Assembly: GCF_029784155.1 (NCBI RefSeq)
Contig: NC_073692.1
Span: 420,963,245 to 421,027,244 of the forward strand
Reading direction: 5' to 3'
Length of the DNA: 64,000 nt
DNA from: Uranotaenia lowii
Lineage: Eukaryota; Arthropoda; Insecta; Diptera; Culicidae
Shown here: piece by piece, positions 34,801 to 47,084 of the stretch
How the letters are laid out: each line of letters begins with the position of its first letter
Numbering within the stretch: position 1 is the first letter of the stretch
Made by a program: the position numbers and the translations under genes
The notes under the pieces: model-generated
What the model saw: the letters and a program-made list of their open reading frames with translations, nothing else
Told to the model about the DNA's origin: nothing
Database searches by the model: none

Positions 34801-35510
34801 GTCGCAGAACTTTAACTCCAATAAAATTCTTAAATTTTTCAAAATATGATAGCATAATTCCATAACATTTACGCTGACAGTTACAGTTACCCTGATATCT
34901 GAAGTTTTGGGATGATTCAACTCAAACCTGGAAAAACCAAAATTTAAAATTAAACTTGTGTCACTTACCAGATTATTTCATCTCATTTTGGGCTCGTTTA
35001 AATCGGACTGTATCAATTTATTTAGATTTTAAATTTAGGTTTGGATTGCCTGAAACGTCTAAAACATGGATGTCTGACATTTTCAACAGGCTGAGATTGG
35101 CCGGCGGTCCACTCTACTATTTTTTCTTTTAAATACTCAGAGCAAATAAATGAATATCTGATATTCAATGATGATATGAAGCTCTCAGAGCCAAAAAGGT
35201 ATAAGTGAAAAAATGGTCGATGTTGAGTTAATGATGCCAAACAGTTTTTCACATTTCAAGCTATATTTGATGATTTTTTTTCGGATGTTGAGAATATTAT
35301 CTAAATACTTATACATTCGATAGAAAAATACAAATTCTCTAAAAATATATGGGCACCAATAACATGAATTTGAGGCGTGTATTTTTTTAAATAAGCTTTT
35401 ATGCACTGACACCAAGGTTTCCAAATAATTTTGTGCTTTTGCAAAAAGAAATATGATTTTCTATGATTTAACACAAAAATTCTGTGATGGATTTCTGTGC
35501 TGAAAATAGC
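31815..35510. other. No supported gene
   Basis: Most of this is AT-rich. The parts at 32500-33070 and 33880-34430 are less so and may be unique host sequence, but frames (up to 77 codons at 32627-32860) are short and overlap antisense frames. No splice-supported exon, RNA or transposon end is recognisable. Confidence 0.5.
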
Positions 35511-35514
35511 ATGG

Positions 35515-35583
35515 CTTGTGATATAGCTCAATTGATTAGTCAGTTGCTTCCTGAGCCGATGTTTGTGAGTTCGAGCCCAAGAG
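35515..35583 (+). mobile_element. tRNA-derived SINE, family A copy 3
   Basis: ATATAGCTCAATTGATTAGT (A box), CAGTTGCTTCCTGAGCCGAT and GTGAGTTCGAGCCC (B box) give the best B box of the three family A copies. The SINE is cut at 35584 by the MITE that follows. Confidence 0.7.
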
Positions 35584-35585
35584 TA

Positions 35586-35906
35586 AAGCTAAGTTCTTTT
35601 AGAAATGGGACATTCACGAATGCGTCTATCTCAAAAACCATTCGTTTGAGCCAACGGTATCAACGGTTTTTTCAGCTCTCAATTTGAAAATGATGGATTT
35701 TGAAGCAAACTGTGCAAAATAATTTTTTTCTTTTTTTCTTGCATTATAAATATTTTGAAAAAGCGTAAATTTAAAATTTTGAAAAAAATAGGTCGGTTAG
35801 TACTTTTTACAGGCAGCCAAATTTCTGTTAAAGTTTTGAATTTTCGATAACTAGTTAATGCACTATCAGCAAATGAAAGTGTCCCATTTCTAAAAGAACT
35901 AAGCTT
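35586..35906. mobile_element. 321-bp MITE of Tc1/mariner type
   Basis: The ends AAGCTAAGTTCTTTTAGAAA and TTTCTAAAAGAACTAAGCTT are near-perfect inverted repeats that continue into ATGGGACA/TGTCCCAT. A TA dinucleotide lies directly outside each end (35584-35585 and 35907-35908). The interior has no coding frame of note. It abuts a SINE on its left, so it probably inserted into that SINE or at its tail. Confidence 0.82.
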
Positions 35907-36460
35907 TATATTATATTGCAATTTGATGAAGCCTGCGAAATGATTTCTTTCCGCTTCATATAATTAAGATATCATGTTTAGTTTCATTTGTTTTGGTCAC
36001 TCTGTATGGAACGTCACGAAAGTATATGCATAACCCCCTGAACCGTAACTATTGTGAATGTTGCTGAATGTTGCCAATTTGATTGTTTAGCCGTTAATTT
36101 ATTGTACTTTGCGCGGGAAAAGTTGTAATGTAAAATGACAATGGAATAAAAAGTTCTCTTCAGTATCTGTTTTCATACAGGAAAGTTGTTTCTTATTTCC
36201 TTACCGAAAAGTCAGAAAATGGTCTGACGAAACATATCATTTTGAGCGAAAATAAATCGATCAATCTGGTTAAAAAGTATTTAAAAATAAAATAAAATTT
36301 TCGTATATGACAAAATTAGGAAAAGAAAACAAAAAGAATGTTCTATTTGTTTTTGGAGAAATAAAAATTATTTACAGTCTTTGGGAAAGTTGATAATTTG
36401 AAAAAAGCCTTAATTTCAAATTTGTATACAGTGTTTTAAAGTTTTTTCAAAAATGTACAA

Positions 36461-37292
36461 AAATCCCAAGCAACCAAAAGTTCGGATATCACTTAGAGAA
36501 CGAACTCATAAGTTTACATAGAGCTGTAAAAAAGTTCCGTGGAACATTTTTGCTGTTGAAAATGCTATTTCGAGGTCCATGGAACTTCATTCTTTATAAA
36601 GTTCAACCAAAATTCAAAAATAGCTTAAAAGTACTGTTTTGGTTTCTGTTTCTACGTTTTGGGAACTTTAAAGTTGGTATGAAGAAAAACAATCTACTTG
36701 TTACGTACTTTTCATTTCTTCAACATCAAATAGCTATCAAAGTGTTTAATAAGTTCCAACGGGCATTCAAAAGCAACTTCGCAATATAGGAACTTAAAAG
36801 TAGATTCACATCGTTTCTTGGAAAACGACAATGTGAAGTACACAACTAGTTCCGGAAGAACTTTTTAACAACTTGAAACAGGGAATAAAGTAGAAATTAA
36901 GAACCGGAAAGTCGTTTTAAAGAAAACCATCACATCAAGTAAAAGTTGCCCTAGAGCAGCAAGTATGGTGCTCGATTTAAAGCGGTGAGTTCATAAATAT
37001 TCGAGGCTTGTTAGTTAGTAAGTAACAAATATGGTTGTTTAATATGAGTCAAATCAGCAGCAGAACTTGAGAAGGCCTTGAAGGATCGAAAAATCATTTT
37101 TTCGATTTTTTGTGCTGCTTGTGAAAGTGTTTTTTAAGCTGTTTGGAAGTTATTCAGCAATTTCTGCGAACTTTTTGTCAACTTTAGAGTTCGGTGGTGG
37201 TTACTTAAAATTGCGCTGAAATGAAGTTGTTTTAGCATACTGATCAAACCTGATAGAGGAATGTTATCCGAACTTTTGGTTGCTTGGGATTT
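36461..37292. mobile_element. Non-autonomous TIR element (CCCAAGCAACC family)
   Basis: A near-perfect 28-bp inverted repeat bounds the element: left AAATCCCAAGCAACCAAAAG then TTCGGATA (36461-36488), and its reverse complement at 37265-37292. The interior is AT-rich, with repeated GGAACTT-type words and only an unremarkable 79-codon frame (36550-36789). A solo CCCAAGCAACCA fragment is at about 19636-19652. The target duplication is ambiguous because the ends sit in A/T-rich DNA. Confidence 0.78.
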
Positions 37293-38190
37293 CTCCCAAA
37301 AAATTTCAAAATGCAGCTGATCAAAAACAAAGATGCATTTTAGAATTCAGGGCTAGAAAAATTAATTTAAAAAAGCTCTTAAATTGTTTGCATTTAAAAA
37401 AAATGAATTTGGTGGCCTTGTAAAATTTATCAAACCCCGTTTGAATATTTGGTAGAACAAGAAACACAAAAATGAATTGAGGCTGAAATTGGTTTCTTGA
37501 AAAAATTTTCATACCAGCATACAATAAACAATGAAATAATCATTTTTTTTAATAATCAATGTGATTTTTCAAAAAATAATGGAGACTAGGTTTATGATTT
37601 TTTTTAAACATTTCTTTTCACTATCGTGAGTAGTAAAAAGTACTAGATTTTTGACTTTATAGTTAAAATGGTTTGGTTCAAATTATCAACTTGAACAATA
37701 ACAATTTAAAAAAAAAACCTTTCCTAAAGACGAGGCGAGATTTTTGAGTGAAAAAATTTGAGTTTCAATGCAAAAGGTATATTTAATTTCAAATTATTAG
37801 TTACTCTTAATCAGTTTCAATTCGTAAACTTTGGCCTCGCTGGAGTGATAAAGGATTAAATTCCGTCGGAAGCGAGCCAATTTTTTGACAAGTTTGTAAA
37901 ACATTATTTCAAAAACATTTTGGAATCAAGTAATTTCCCTGAAATTTTATATTAAAAAAATCTTCACGGGGAATCCGTCCTCCCCTTTAGCACGGCCTTA
38001 ATCCTTTCCAATTTTAACATTTTTCCGTTTTGAAATTTTGTTGCAAACCATTTTGGATTTCCCAAAATTCCCAGAGGTTAGATCTTTATTTCATAGGTAA
38101 AACAAATAAAAAAATTTTTTTGGCCTTTTTGCTAAGTTTAAACGCTGCAATTTTCGAACAGCAGAAAAAATGTTTTTTTCTCATTATGCG
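37293..38190. other. AT-rich stretch with no recognised feature
   Basis: Only short frames are present (67 codons at 37321-37524, minus). I see no repeat, RNA or transposon end. Confidence 0.55.
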
Positions 38191-38196
38191 TTAATA

Positions 38197-39235
38197 AAGC
38201 ATGGATCACTACAAATCTGGACGCATTAAAACGGTTATATCTCGGAGCTATGTAAACGAATAAAAAAAGATTTTGGTCTTAAAATGCAGGGTTTTTATTT
38301 CACTTTAAAGGAAAAATAATAAAAAAATATTCTGATGTAATTTCGATGAATTTTCGAACTTTTCGTCGAGTACCACTCATTATAGTTTGGACACCCTATT
38401 CGCTGACCTCAGCGGCCATTTTGTTCCACAATCTCTTCATCCCAGTTGCGTCCCAAGCCGTCCTACCATTCTTCTTCATCTTCTGCTTGACAATTACCCA
38501 AATTTTTTCGATAGTGCGGAATTGACGGCAGTTGGGTGGGTTTATGTCCTTTTCGACAAAATCCACCCGTTGGCCCCGATACCACTACTGTAGTACCCCT
38601 TTGCTGTAGTGGCAGCTTGCCAAATCTGGCGAAAACTTTACTGGTCCTTTGTGAGATCTAATGTACGAAAAAACATTTTAAAGCCACTCCTCCTTTTACA
38701 TGTCGAAGTCCATGGTCTTGTTTTTCACAAAAACCGGGGTTTTTCGTCCACAGCTGCAAATACCTTGCCAGATCAAACACTTTCTTGCAAACTTATCGGC
38801 AAAAACGAATTCGAACTTGCCGGGGACATCACCATGACTAGTGCAGTGCACCGCTGCAGTGGCTTTATAAAATTTTTGGCCAGGAAGCTGCCCAAAATCC
38901 ATCTTCACGTACGTTTCGTCATCCATGAGGATGCATCCGTCGTACTTCGTTGGAATCTTGTTGTATTATTTCCGGGCAAGTCCTTTGGCTACTAAATTCA
39001 GCTTCAATGTCCGGTTTGGTTGCCTTATGGCCCGATAGGATCGCATTATTTCGCGTAGACGAATTCTTTTGACAGTGCACCGGTCGGCGTTGAATTTCTT
39101 GGCGATGTCATAGTCCGACTACCCTGTGTTTGCCTTGATCGTTCTCAACACCTTCCGATCCACCATTCAGATCCGACATTTAAGAGCGCTATGGTATAAT
39201 AAACAATGCGTCCAGATTTGTCGTGATCCATGCTT
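38197..39235 (-). mobile_element. Second mariner-family transposon, decayed
   Basis: The left TIR AAGCATGGATCACTACAAAT then CTGGACGCATT (38197-38227) is matched by its reverse complement at about 39205-39235, with one mismatch in the core. TA flanks both ends (38195-38196 and 39236-39237). The length of 1039 bp suits a complete mariner that has lost some coding sequence. Its TIR differs completely from the element at 8496-9717, so it is a separate family. Confidence 0.82.
38390..39160 (-). pseudogene. Mariner transposase remnant, second family
   Basis: The clearest piece (38696-38926 plus flanks, minus strand) reads MDDETYVKMDFGQLPGQKFY, the first catalytic block of mariner transposases, followed by KFEFVFADKFARKCLIWQGI and CGRKTPVFVKNKTM. 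Downstream, towards 38390, in-frame stops interrupt the region that should hold the second and third acidic residues. A remnant of the helix-turn-helix part lies between 39000 and 39160. This copy is inactive. Confidence 0.75.
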
Positions 39236-39239
39236 TAAA

Positions 39240-41550
39240 AACAACCCCATAATGTTCTCTTTTCTTTTAACAAACACAAAAGTGAATTGTTTTATGCACA
39301 CGATCGGGTAGCTCTGCCTTTTTTTAACATAACTGTAGTACATATTTATATTTCAAATTCAGTAAGTTGATAAAACTTTTTTAAAATTAGAGGTTTTCCA
39401 TTGTTATCTTGAAAAATCCACAGATAATGATTATGATAAAAATTTAATTAGCTAAAATAGCATAAAACTTGAAAAAAAAAACTTCAACATACCTTTATAA
39501 TTCACAATTTAAAGCACAGTTTCCGCCTTCCACCTTCAAGGTCACTTGAAGGTGTGATGCTGCAAAGAGTACCTACTACAATGAGGGTAACAAAAGAATT
39601 TCTTTCATGCGCCACACTTCTTTGAACACACTTACCGTCGCACCCACCCACACCCCCGCCATTCATGTGAAGCAGAAGAATGTTCTTTAACTGGGGCGAA
39701 GGTGCCTTACCTACCTACATATAGGACTAGGCATTGTCAGCTTGACAGCCCTCAGGTACCGCCTTGTCACATGAATTGTTACATACGTCTTACGGATTTT
39801 GTCGTCAACTTAGGTGTGTGGGGACATACATATGTACGTGGAAGAACCCGGAAGCGATCCATGTAATGTACGTTGTGTTGAAATGAAATTTTTGCGCTAG
39901 CAACTTGATGAAGAATCCTCCTAACAGCGGGGGAGAAGATTTGCCAGAATCAACCATAACAATTGATGATTACTTTTATGCTCTCTGGCGTTATTGCTGG
40001 GGAAATGTTGATTTCAAATCCCTATGTTTGTTCAGGGAAAGTTTTAAGTTTTAACCAGCAATGATCTTTTTTTTTTTAATCAGGGAAAGAGTATGATTTT
40101 ATGGGATGGAATTTTTATGTAATGCGGCTTTTATAACTAAGATTTTTTTCACGAGACTGAGAAAAAGTTGAACATTTTTTAATCTTAGAATTTTGTTTAC
40201 TAGCTTACCCCGTTGTGCGTTACTAAACCTTAAAAAAATGAAATGGGGATATCCTTTAAAGTAAGCACATATCAAGATTATGGAATTTGAAAACCGGATA
40301 GAAAGAAAAAAGTAAATGGAAGATGGTGAGTAAAATTATATTTGGAGAAGTATTTGATTTAGAAAAATAATCATCACTTATCAATTAGCACAAAAAAATT
40401 AAACTCCTTAACAACAAGGAGGCCTAAATGATAGGCAAGAACTTTCACTCATTTATTTCACAAAGTCGTGACCGTAAGCCAATTTCAGAGGCAGCCACGA
40501 TCAGGATTTGTTCCAGAAATAGCTGTTTCTTCACTTTGGGTATTAAATTACTCAAACATTTACATAAAATAAATCATGTGGTGCAAGTGCCGTTTTGGTT
40601 TAACCAGTCTCCATTGGCATTTGATTGCGAAAAAAAGCCAACCACTTAAACTACCAAAAACTTATTCAAAATTTGAACGACTGAATTTTTAACAAAGCCC
40701 ATTTACGGGATCGAAATTGATGTTATTTTTTATCTACAGTTAGTCAGAGATTGCTATGTTGAACGAACGAAGGCAATAATGAAAGGAAAGTGTAAATACA
40801 TTGAATAAAAATTATTTCACATTTATCTAAGCTTGTCAACAGTTTTGAGCACTGGTGGTAGCCACAGAAAGAGTTGAATTTATCACCACACAATAGCCAA
40901 GCGTGGTTTGCCTCACGAGTGGAAACTTGCATCGTGAATTTTATTTAAAAAACTGGTTCTCAATATCTACTGATGTTATGAAATCGCTTGGTACATTTTG
41001 TACCTGTAAATAATCACATTTTCGTAGGTAATGGAAAGAATAAGAGAAACATGAGGTATCACAGAACGAAAGAACATAAGCCGTCAATATCATGAATTTT
41101 TCGAAAAAGATACAATTGCTCACCGACAATTGTCGGTGAGCTCGTAAATGAGTTGAACAATCAAGGTTAAAAATATCAAAATAACTATTTTGTTGTGGAA
41201 TTCAAATCGCAAAACATCGCAGACTTATTATTTTCAATTGATGATTTAAACTGAAAATCACAACTTTTAAGTAAAACTCCCGTTTAATTTGGAAGTTTTG
41301 TTTTATTAAAAACTCTGAATTTTATTGTGGAAAATCTCATCAACAGGAAATCATTTTTCCTTTAAATTTATTAATTAAAATATTTTCTGATAAAAAAATA
41401 TGTTATCTTCATGAAAAAAAAATGCTTCAGGGATTTGATTTTTAAACCGCAAAATTTTAATATCTTACTTTTACTTTTGAAAATTCGATTTATTTTCATC
41501 GATGTTTGATATTTGCTCAAGAGTTTGGTAGATTCAGCTTATTTGATTAA
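39240..41550. other. No supported gene
   Basis: Frames are short (73 codons at 40428-40649 at most). A GC-richer part at 39520-39960 may be unique host DNA. It contains one TCAAGGTCA word (39537-39545) inside a small inverted repeat. I see no coding exon, RNA gene or transposon end. Confidence 0.5.
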
Positions 41551-41691
41551 CTACACAGAAAAAAAAATCTGAATCCTTAACAACACTGAAATTGAAAACC
41601 TGTATCATTACATGACGTGGAACGCGATTTATTGATGTAAATTTACAAATTAAAAAAAGTTGAATCCTTAACACCACTGAATTATAATGAC

Positions 41692-43284
41692 TATTTATTT
41701 TTTTTTTATTTACATAGTATTCCGTCTTACGACATAACTTGACGAACATAATTCCTAAAATTCACTCGGTTCATAGCAACCGTTCTCCAATTTCTCGGGC
41801 ACCCCACGTTCGCCTGATCACGCTCCACTTGGTCTAACCACCTCGCCCGTTGCGCCCCCGCTCGTCTTGTTCCTACCGGATTCGTAGCGAACACCTGTTT
41901 TGCAGGACAGTCGTCCGGCATTCTCGCAACATGTCCCGCCCAGCGTATCCGGCCAGCCTTCACCACCTTCTGGATACTGGGTTCGCCGTAGAGGCGCGCG
42001 AGCTCGTGGTTCATCCTTCGCCTCCACACTCCGTTCTCCTGTACGCCGCCAAAGATGGTTCTTAACACTCGTCGCTCGAATACTCCGAGTGTACGCAGGT
42101 CCTCCTCGAGCAATATCCATGTCTCGTGCCCGTAGAGAACAACCGGTCTAATGAGCGTCATATACAGGTTACACTTCGTGTGAGGGCTAAGTCTTCTCGA
42201 CCGCAGTTGCTTGTGGAGTCCATAGTAGGCACGACTTCCGCTGATAATTCGCCTCCGGATCTCACGGCTGGTGTCATTGTCTGCGGTCACCAGTGAGCCG
42301 AGATAGACAAAGTCTTCGACTATCTCCAGCTCGTCGCCGTCGATCGTGACTTTGTTATTACTGGACAAGCGGGTTCGGTCGGTCTCGGATCTGCAGGCCA
42401 GCATGTACTTCGTCTTGGACGTATTAATCATCAACCCAATCCTTCCTGCTTCGCGTTTCAGTTTGCGGTAGATCTCCTCCACCGCCGCAGATGATCTGCC
42501 GACTATATCAATGTCATCGGCAAAGCAGATAAGTTGACTGGATCTGTTGAAAATCGTGCCCCGCATTTCGCCCACCGCTCGTCGAATAACACCTTCTAGC
42601 GCCACCTTGAACATCATGCAGGATAGACCATCACCTTGTCGAAGCCCCCTGCGCGATTCGAATGAACTCGACAATTCACCCGAAATCCGCACACAGCACT
42701 GCGTTCCATCCATCGTCGCCTTGATCAGTCTGAACAGCTTCCTGGAAAAGCCGTTCTCGTCCATGATTTTCCATAGCTCGTTACGGTCGATCGTGTCGTA
42801 TGCGGCTTTGAAGTCGATGAATAGATGATGCGTAGGGACTTGGTGTTCACGGCATTTTTGGAGGATTTGCCGTAATGTGAATATCTGGTCCTTCGTAGAC
42901 GGTCCCTCCATGAAGCCGGCCTGATGACTTCCCACGAATCTGTTTGCTTGTGGCGTTAGGCGGCGGAGTAGGATTCGGGACAACACTTTGTAGGCGGCAT
43001 TGAGGACAGTGATCGCTCGGTAGTTCTCACAGTCCAATTTGTCGCCCTTCTTGTAGATGGGGCATATTACCCCCTCCTTCCACTCCTCCGGTAGCTGTTC
43101 TATGTCCCAGATCCGGATTATCAACCGGTGTAGGCAATCGGCCAACCTGTCCGGGCCCATTTTGATGAGTTCAGCTGCGATGCCATCCTTCCCAGCCGAC
43201 TTGTTTCTATTCAGCTGGCGAATGGCTTCCTTAACTTCACTCATCGTTGGGAGTGGCTCCTCTTCGTCGTTGGCTACGCCGGCG
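41692..43284 (-). mobile_element. RTE-like LINE, 5'-truncated, with 13-bp target duplication
   Basis: The insertion is bounded by a perfect 13-bp direct repeat GAATTATAATGAC (41679-41691 and 43285-43297). On the minus strand it ends in an A-rich tail (ATGTAAATAAAAAAAAAA and so on, complement of 41692-41715). Its 5' end lies inside the coding sequence, directly upstream of the RT, so the endonuclease is absent. This is a clean product of target-primed reverse transcription and a different RTE subfamily from the one at 53469-56838. Confidence 0.9.
41727..43284 (-). pseudogene. Reverse transcriptase C-terminal part, RTE-like
   Basis: The frame is open from the truncation point to the stop at 41727-41729, with a first Met at 43244 giving 505 residues. 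Visible RT blocks are NYRAITVLNAAYKVLSRILL, the first catalytic block LFIDFKAAYDTIDRNELW, SRRGLRQGDGLSCMMFKVAL and the active-site box ICFADDIDIVGRS, then the FVYLGSLVT block. The C-terminal region has VVLYGHETWILLEEDL and RWAGHVARMPDDCPAKQVF, the post-RT segment seen in RTE relatives. No RNase H is present. The lack of stops suggests recent insertion, but without an endonuclease or 5' promoter it is not autonomous. Confidence 0.85.
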
Positions 43285-43339
43285 GAATTATAATGACATG
43301 AATATTACTTGACACGGAACGCGATTATTTGATGTAAAT

Positions 43340-43560
43340 TTCCATCACATATGATGTAAATAAAAAGAAGCATCACATATGACGGAATTTCCAGTTCTAA
43401 TTAAATATTACACGTCTTGAAAATTTTACATATATTTCAAATTTTAAACGTCTGTTGAAGTTTCAGACGTGTAATAATCAACAAGCCCTGAAAATTCCAT
43501 CATATGTGATGCTTTTTTTCGTTACATCATATGTGATGTAATTTTACAAAATTTTTTGGT
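43340..43560. repeat. About 210-bp palindrome
   Basis: CATCACATATGATGTAAATA with AAGCATCACATATGACGGAA on the left (about 43350-43393) is mirrored by TTCCATCATATGTGATGC and ACATCATATGTGATGTAA (about 43495-43543). The inner arms TTACACGTCTTGAA and TTCAGACGTGTAAT also pair. Another copy of the outer words is at about 44186-44233. Confidence 0.75.
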
Positions 43561-44257
43561 CACACACAATTCTTAACAACATTGAATAATAAATTTCTTA
43601 AAATTACACGTCATGGAATGTGATGAGGACATTGAATTTTAATTCAATCAATATTACAATACACTGAACGTGATAATGTCATGTAAAATTATAAACTGAC
43701 AAGAACAGGATCAGACAAATTTAAACAAAGTGTCAAGTCAAGTCGTGCACCAAAAAGTATTATTTAAACAGTTTTCCCGCGATTAAAGTTCCCAGAGATC
43801 TTCGTGAAGCAGGATGCAGTTCTGGAAGCGGCTCCAAGTTATTCAACTTTGGATCCGCTCTTCGAGAAAAAATAAAAGTGTGAATGTGGCTCCTAGCAAA
43901 AAAAATTGTGAGAATAAAAAAATCATTGTCACCAAATGAAATAAATTTAATTAATTACAGAAAGGTTTTATTTTTATTATGACATGACATTATTCCATTA
44001 TTGAATCATAAATACCAATAAATAAAACAAAACAGATTTCAATTGGAAATTTTTCTTACAATATTCAGTGGTTTTAAAATTTACATCATTTTTATTTTAC
44101 ATGTTGCCAAATTTTACATCATTTTTTATTTTACACGTGGCAATAATTCACTGGAGTGTAATTTTCAACTAGCACTGAAAACTCCGTCATATATGATGCT
44201 TCTTTTTATTTACATCACATGTGATGTGATTTTACAGATTTTTTTCGTAGTTTGTAT

Positions 44258-46464
44258 AGTAGACTGCCCCAAATGACCCGACTTTTGAAAAAGTTAAACG
44301 CTGCAGGCTAAAATTGGTCCTGGGCTTAGTACAAGATCTTATGCCAAATTTGGGCCAGATCGGACCACGGGAAGGGGTCGCTCAACGAGCTTGAAGTTTG
44401 TATGGGATTTTGAGACATTTTGTTCGAGAGGAACATGAAAAACCAGTTTTTCATCAATAACTTTTGTCTCCTTCGACCGATTTCTTTCATAAACGGGTTT
44501 TCTTAAAGCCTGAATTATGACAAATATTTCATCTGAAGGTTGCATGTCAATTAGAGTTAAGATAAAAAAGTTATTAAGCTTCAAAAATTGGCTAACTTTT
44601 TTAAGGGTGATATTCATCTCTGTTTTAATGAGGCGACTAAATGTCCGACCAGAACACTCAATGTGAAATGCATGCCGTTTCGTCAAATAAGGACCGCAAT
44701 TTTTATTGTTTTTCTAATATTTGAGTTTGGATGATATTCATTTGTTAGTTCGGAAAGAAGTAAGGTCGAAAAAATGCTTGACAATTAAAAAAATTTCATA
44801 ACCACAGGGGCTTAAAAACATGACTTGACGATTTGTGATGCCAATAAAAAGATAAATTTTCGAAAAACAGGTCCATATGCAGTCTTTTACAGTCTTCATT
44901 TTCGAAGCATGCACGGTAGTAGAATTTTCAAATAAATTTCTTCAAAACGTTCTTCAAACGTAAACATTTTTTAAAATAGCAACTTCAAACTTAAACACAA
45001 TTCACTCTAAACCGAATAAAACACTTTGTTGAAATCAATTAACAATAAAACAACAAAATATAACCTTCATTTTCTGTCAAAAGAAAGCTACAGCTAGTAT
45101 AATAAAAACGTGAGAAAAATGTAAAAGGACTTTTTTTCGAAAAATTATCATTTTATTTGCATCATAAAGCGTTGGTCCTTGTGTTTTTCGATCAAAAAAA
45201 TTGTTGGCGGTTGGGTCTGAGAGTAACCACCATTCTGAATAGATTTTTTGAGAAAAAATTTATCCTGAGTTAGGTATAAAAGATGAATCATAAACCCCGC
45301 CCAAAGGCGGAAATATGTAAAATAGACTACCCCAAATTTGTATGGAAAATTCAAAACCTGTGAAATATTATGCGCTGCAGGCTAAAATTGATTCTAGTCC
45401 TAGTACAAGAACTCATGCCAAATTTGGGTCAGATCGGATCACGGGAAGGGGTCGCTCAACGAACCTGAAGTTTGTATGGTATTTTGAGACATTTTGCTCG
45501 GAAGAAACATGAAAAACCTGTTTTTCATCATTAACTTTGGTTCCCGTTGGCCGATTTCTTTCAAAAACGGGGTTTTTAAAGGATATTATTCATCACTATT
45601 AATAAGTCGGGGTGGTCGAACATATTGACGCCTCATTAACAGTAATGACTTATGAATACCACCGTAAAAGTAAGCCAACTTTTGAAGCCTAATAACTTTT
45701 TTTTTTAATCTTAGCTCCTATCGAAATGCAGTCTTCGGATGAAATAGTTTTCATAATTTAGACTTTAAGAAAACCCGTTTTTGAAAGAAATCGGCCGACG
45801 GAAACAGAAATTATTGATGAAAAACTTTTTTTTTATTGGCTTCACAAATCGTCCAGTCATGTTCCTAAGCCCCTGTGGTTATGCAATTTTTTTTTAATTG
45901 TCAATCACTTTTCCGTCCTTACTTCTTTCCGAACTAACAAGTGAATATCATCCAAACTCAAATATTAGAAAAACATTAAAAATTGCAATCGAGCGCAACA
46001 ACAATGGTAAAGATCGGTCCTTATTTGACGGAACGGCATGCATTTCACATTGAGTGTTCTGGTCGGACATTTAGTCGCCTCATTAAAACAGTGATGAATA
46101 TCACCCTTAAAAAAGTTAGCCAATTTTTGAAGCTTAATAACTTTTTTTATCTTAACTCTAATTGACATGCAACCTTCAGATGAAATATTTGTCATAACTC
46201 AGGCTTTAAGAAAACCCGTTTATGAAAGAAATCGGTCGAAGAAAACAAAAGTTATTGATGAAAAACTGGGTTTTCATGTTCCTCTCGAACAAAATGTCTC
46301 AAAATCCCATACAAACTTCAGGCTCGTTGAGCGACCCCTTCCCGTGGTCCAATCTGGCCCAAATTTGGCATAAGATCTTGTACTAAGCCCAGGATCAATT
46401 TTAGCCTGCAGCGTATAACATTTTCCAGGTTTTAAATTTCCCATACAAATTTGGGGCAGTCTAG
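44258..46464. mobile_element. 2.2-kb foldback-like element with ~600-bp inverted arms
   Basis: The left arm (44258-44865) begins TAGACTGCCCCAAATGACCC. The right arm (about 45830-46464) is its reverse complement and ends TTTGGGGCAGTCTAG. The 7-bp repeat TGTATAG flanks both ends (44251-44257 and 46465-46471). Shared landmarks inside the arms include CACGGGAAGGGGTCGCTCAA and AAGAAATCGGTCGAAG. Between the arms, 45310-45830 holds a third related copy that is itself nearly palindromic around 45610. Open frames of 60-115 codons in the arms are mirror products and are not genes. Confidence 0.8.
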
Positions 46465-46474
46465 TGTATAGAAT

Positions 46475-47080
46475 AAGTTTGTTTTCAAATTAAACGCCTT
46501 TTTGAGAAAAGATATTCTATGCTCAATTCAAATAAGCCTCATATTCTAGACTCTTGAGCGATTTAAAAAATTTAAGTTGAAAGTAATATCCATACTTTGT
46601 TATTAAAGACTTAGCCATTCAAATTTAACTTACCATTTTCAAGATTTAAGGATGACCATTTTAACAAAAACTTCAGTGTTATACGAAAAACTTCAAATGT
46701 AAAAGAATTTTAAAACGAATACTCAAATGGTACACACAATTTTGTGTTATAAAATAAATAACATTTCTCATGCATTCCGTGCAATGATTGAGAAAACTCA
46801 GTGACCAGAATCAACGTATCGAGACTTGAGATGGATTTCGTAATTCAAATAAATCCTGTGAAATCTTGTTATTTCTTCATAAAAATCTGCTGACAACTGA
46901 ATAAACTTAGATCTTAATCATAACTTAATCGTATAAAAATGTTATTATAAATGAAGAATTTTAGTTGTTGTTCAGTGGGGCTGAAGAAAAAAAAATCCTA
47001 AAAAATTATGAAGGGTGAAGTCTGAATTCTGTATCAAGGTAAATAAATATCAGAAAACTGTATCGAATATCCTACTAGCT
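46475..47080. other. AT-rich stretch with no recognised feature
   Basis: I see no frame above 60 codons and no repeat or RNA signal here. Confidence 0.55.
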
Positions 47081-47084
47081 GACC

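Larger units (their letters stand above)
41552..44250. mobile_element. AT-rich repeat with ATATGTGATG palindromes, split by a LINE
   Basis: The left part (about 41552-41691) and the right part (about 43285-44250) share words such as CTTAACAACACTGAA, ACATGACGTGGAACGCGATT and TTGATGTAAATTTAC, and the LINE at 41692-43284 separates them. The outer edges (ACTACACAGAAAAAAAAATC on the left; GATTTTTTTCGTAGT mirrored on the right near 44236-44250) are weakly inverted. The boundaries are tentative. It looks like a composite of related non-autonomous units rather than one simple element. Confidence 0.5.

Noticed and set aside
39537..39545. TCAAGGTCA nuclear-receptor type site (FTZ-F1-like)
   Set aside because: It is a single 9-base match without a recognisable gene nearby. 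It can occur by chance in this much sequence.
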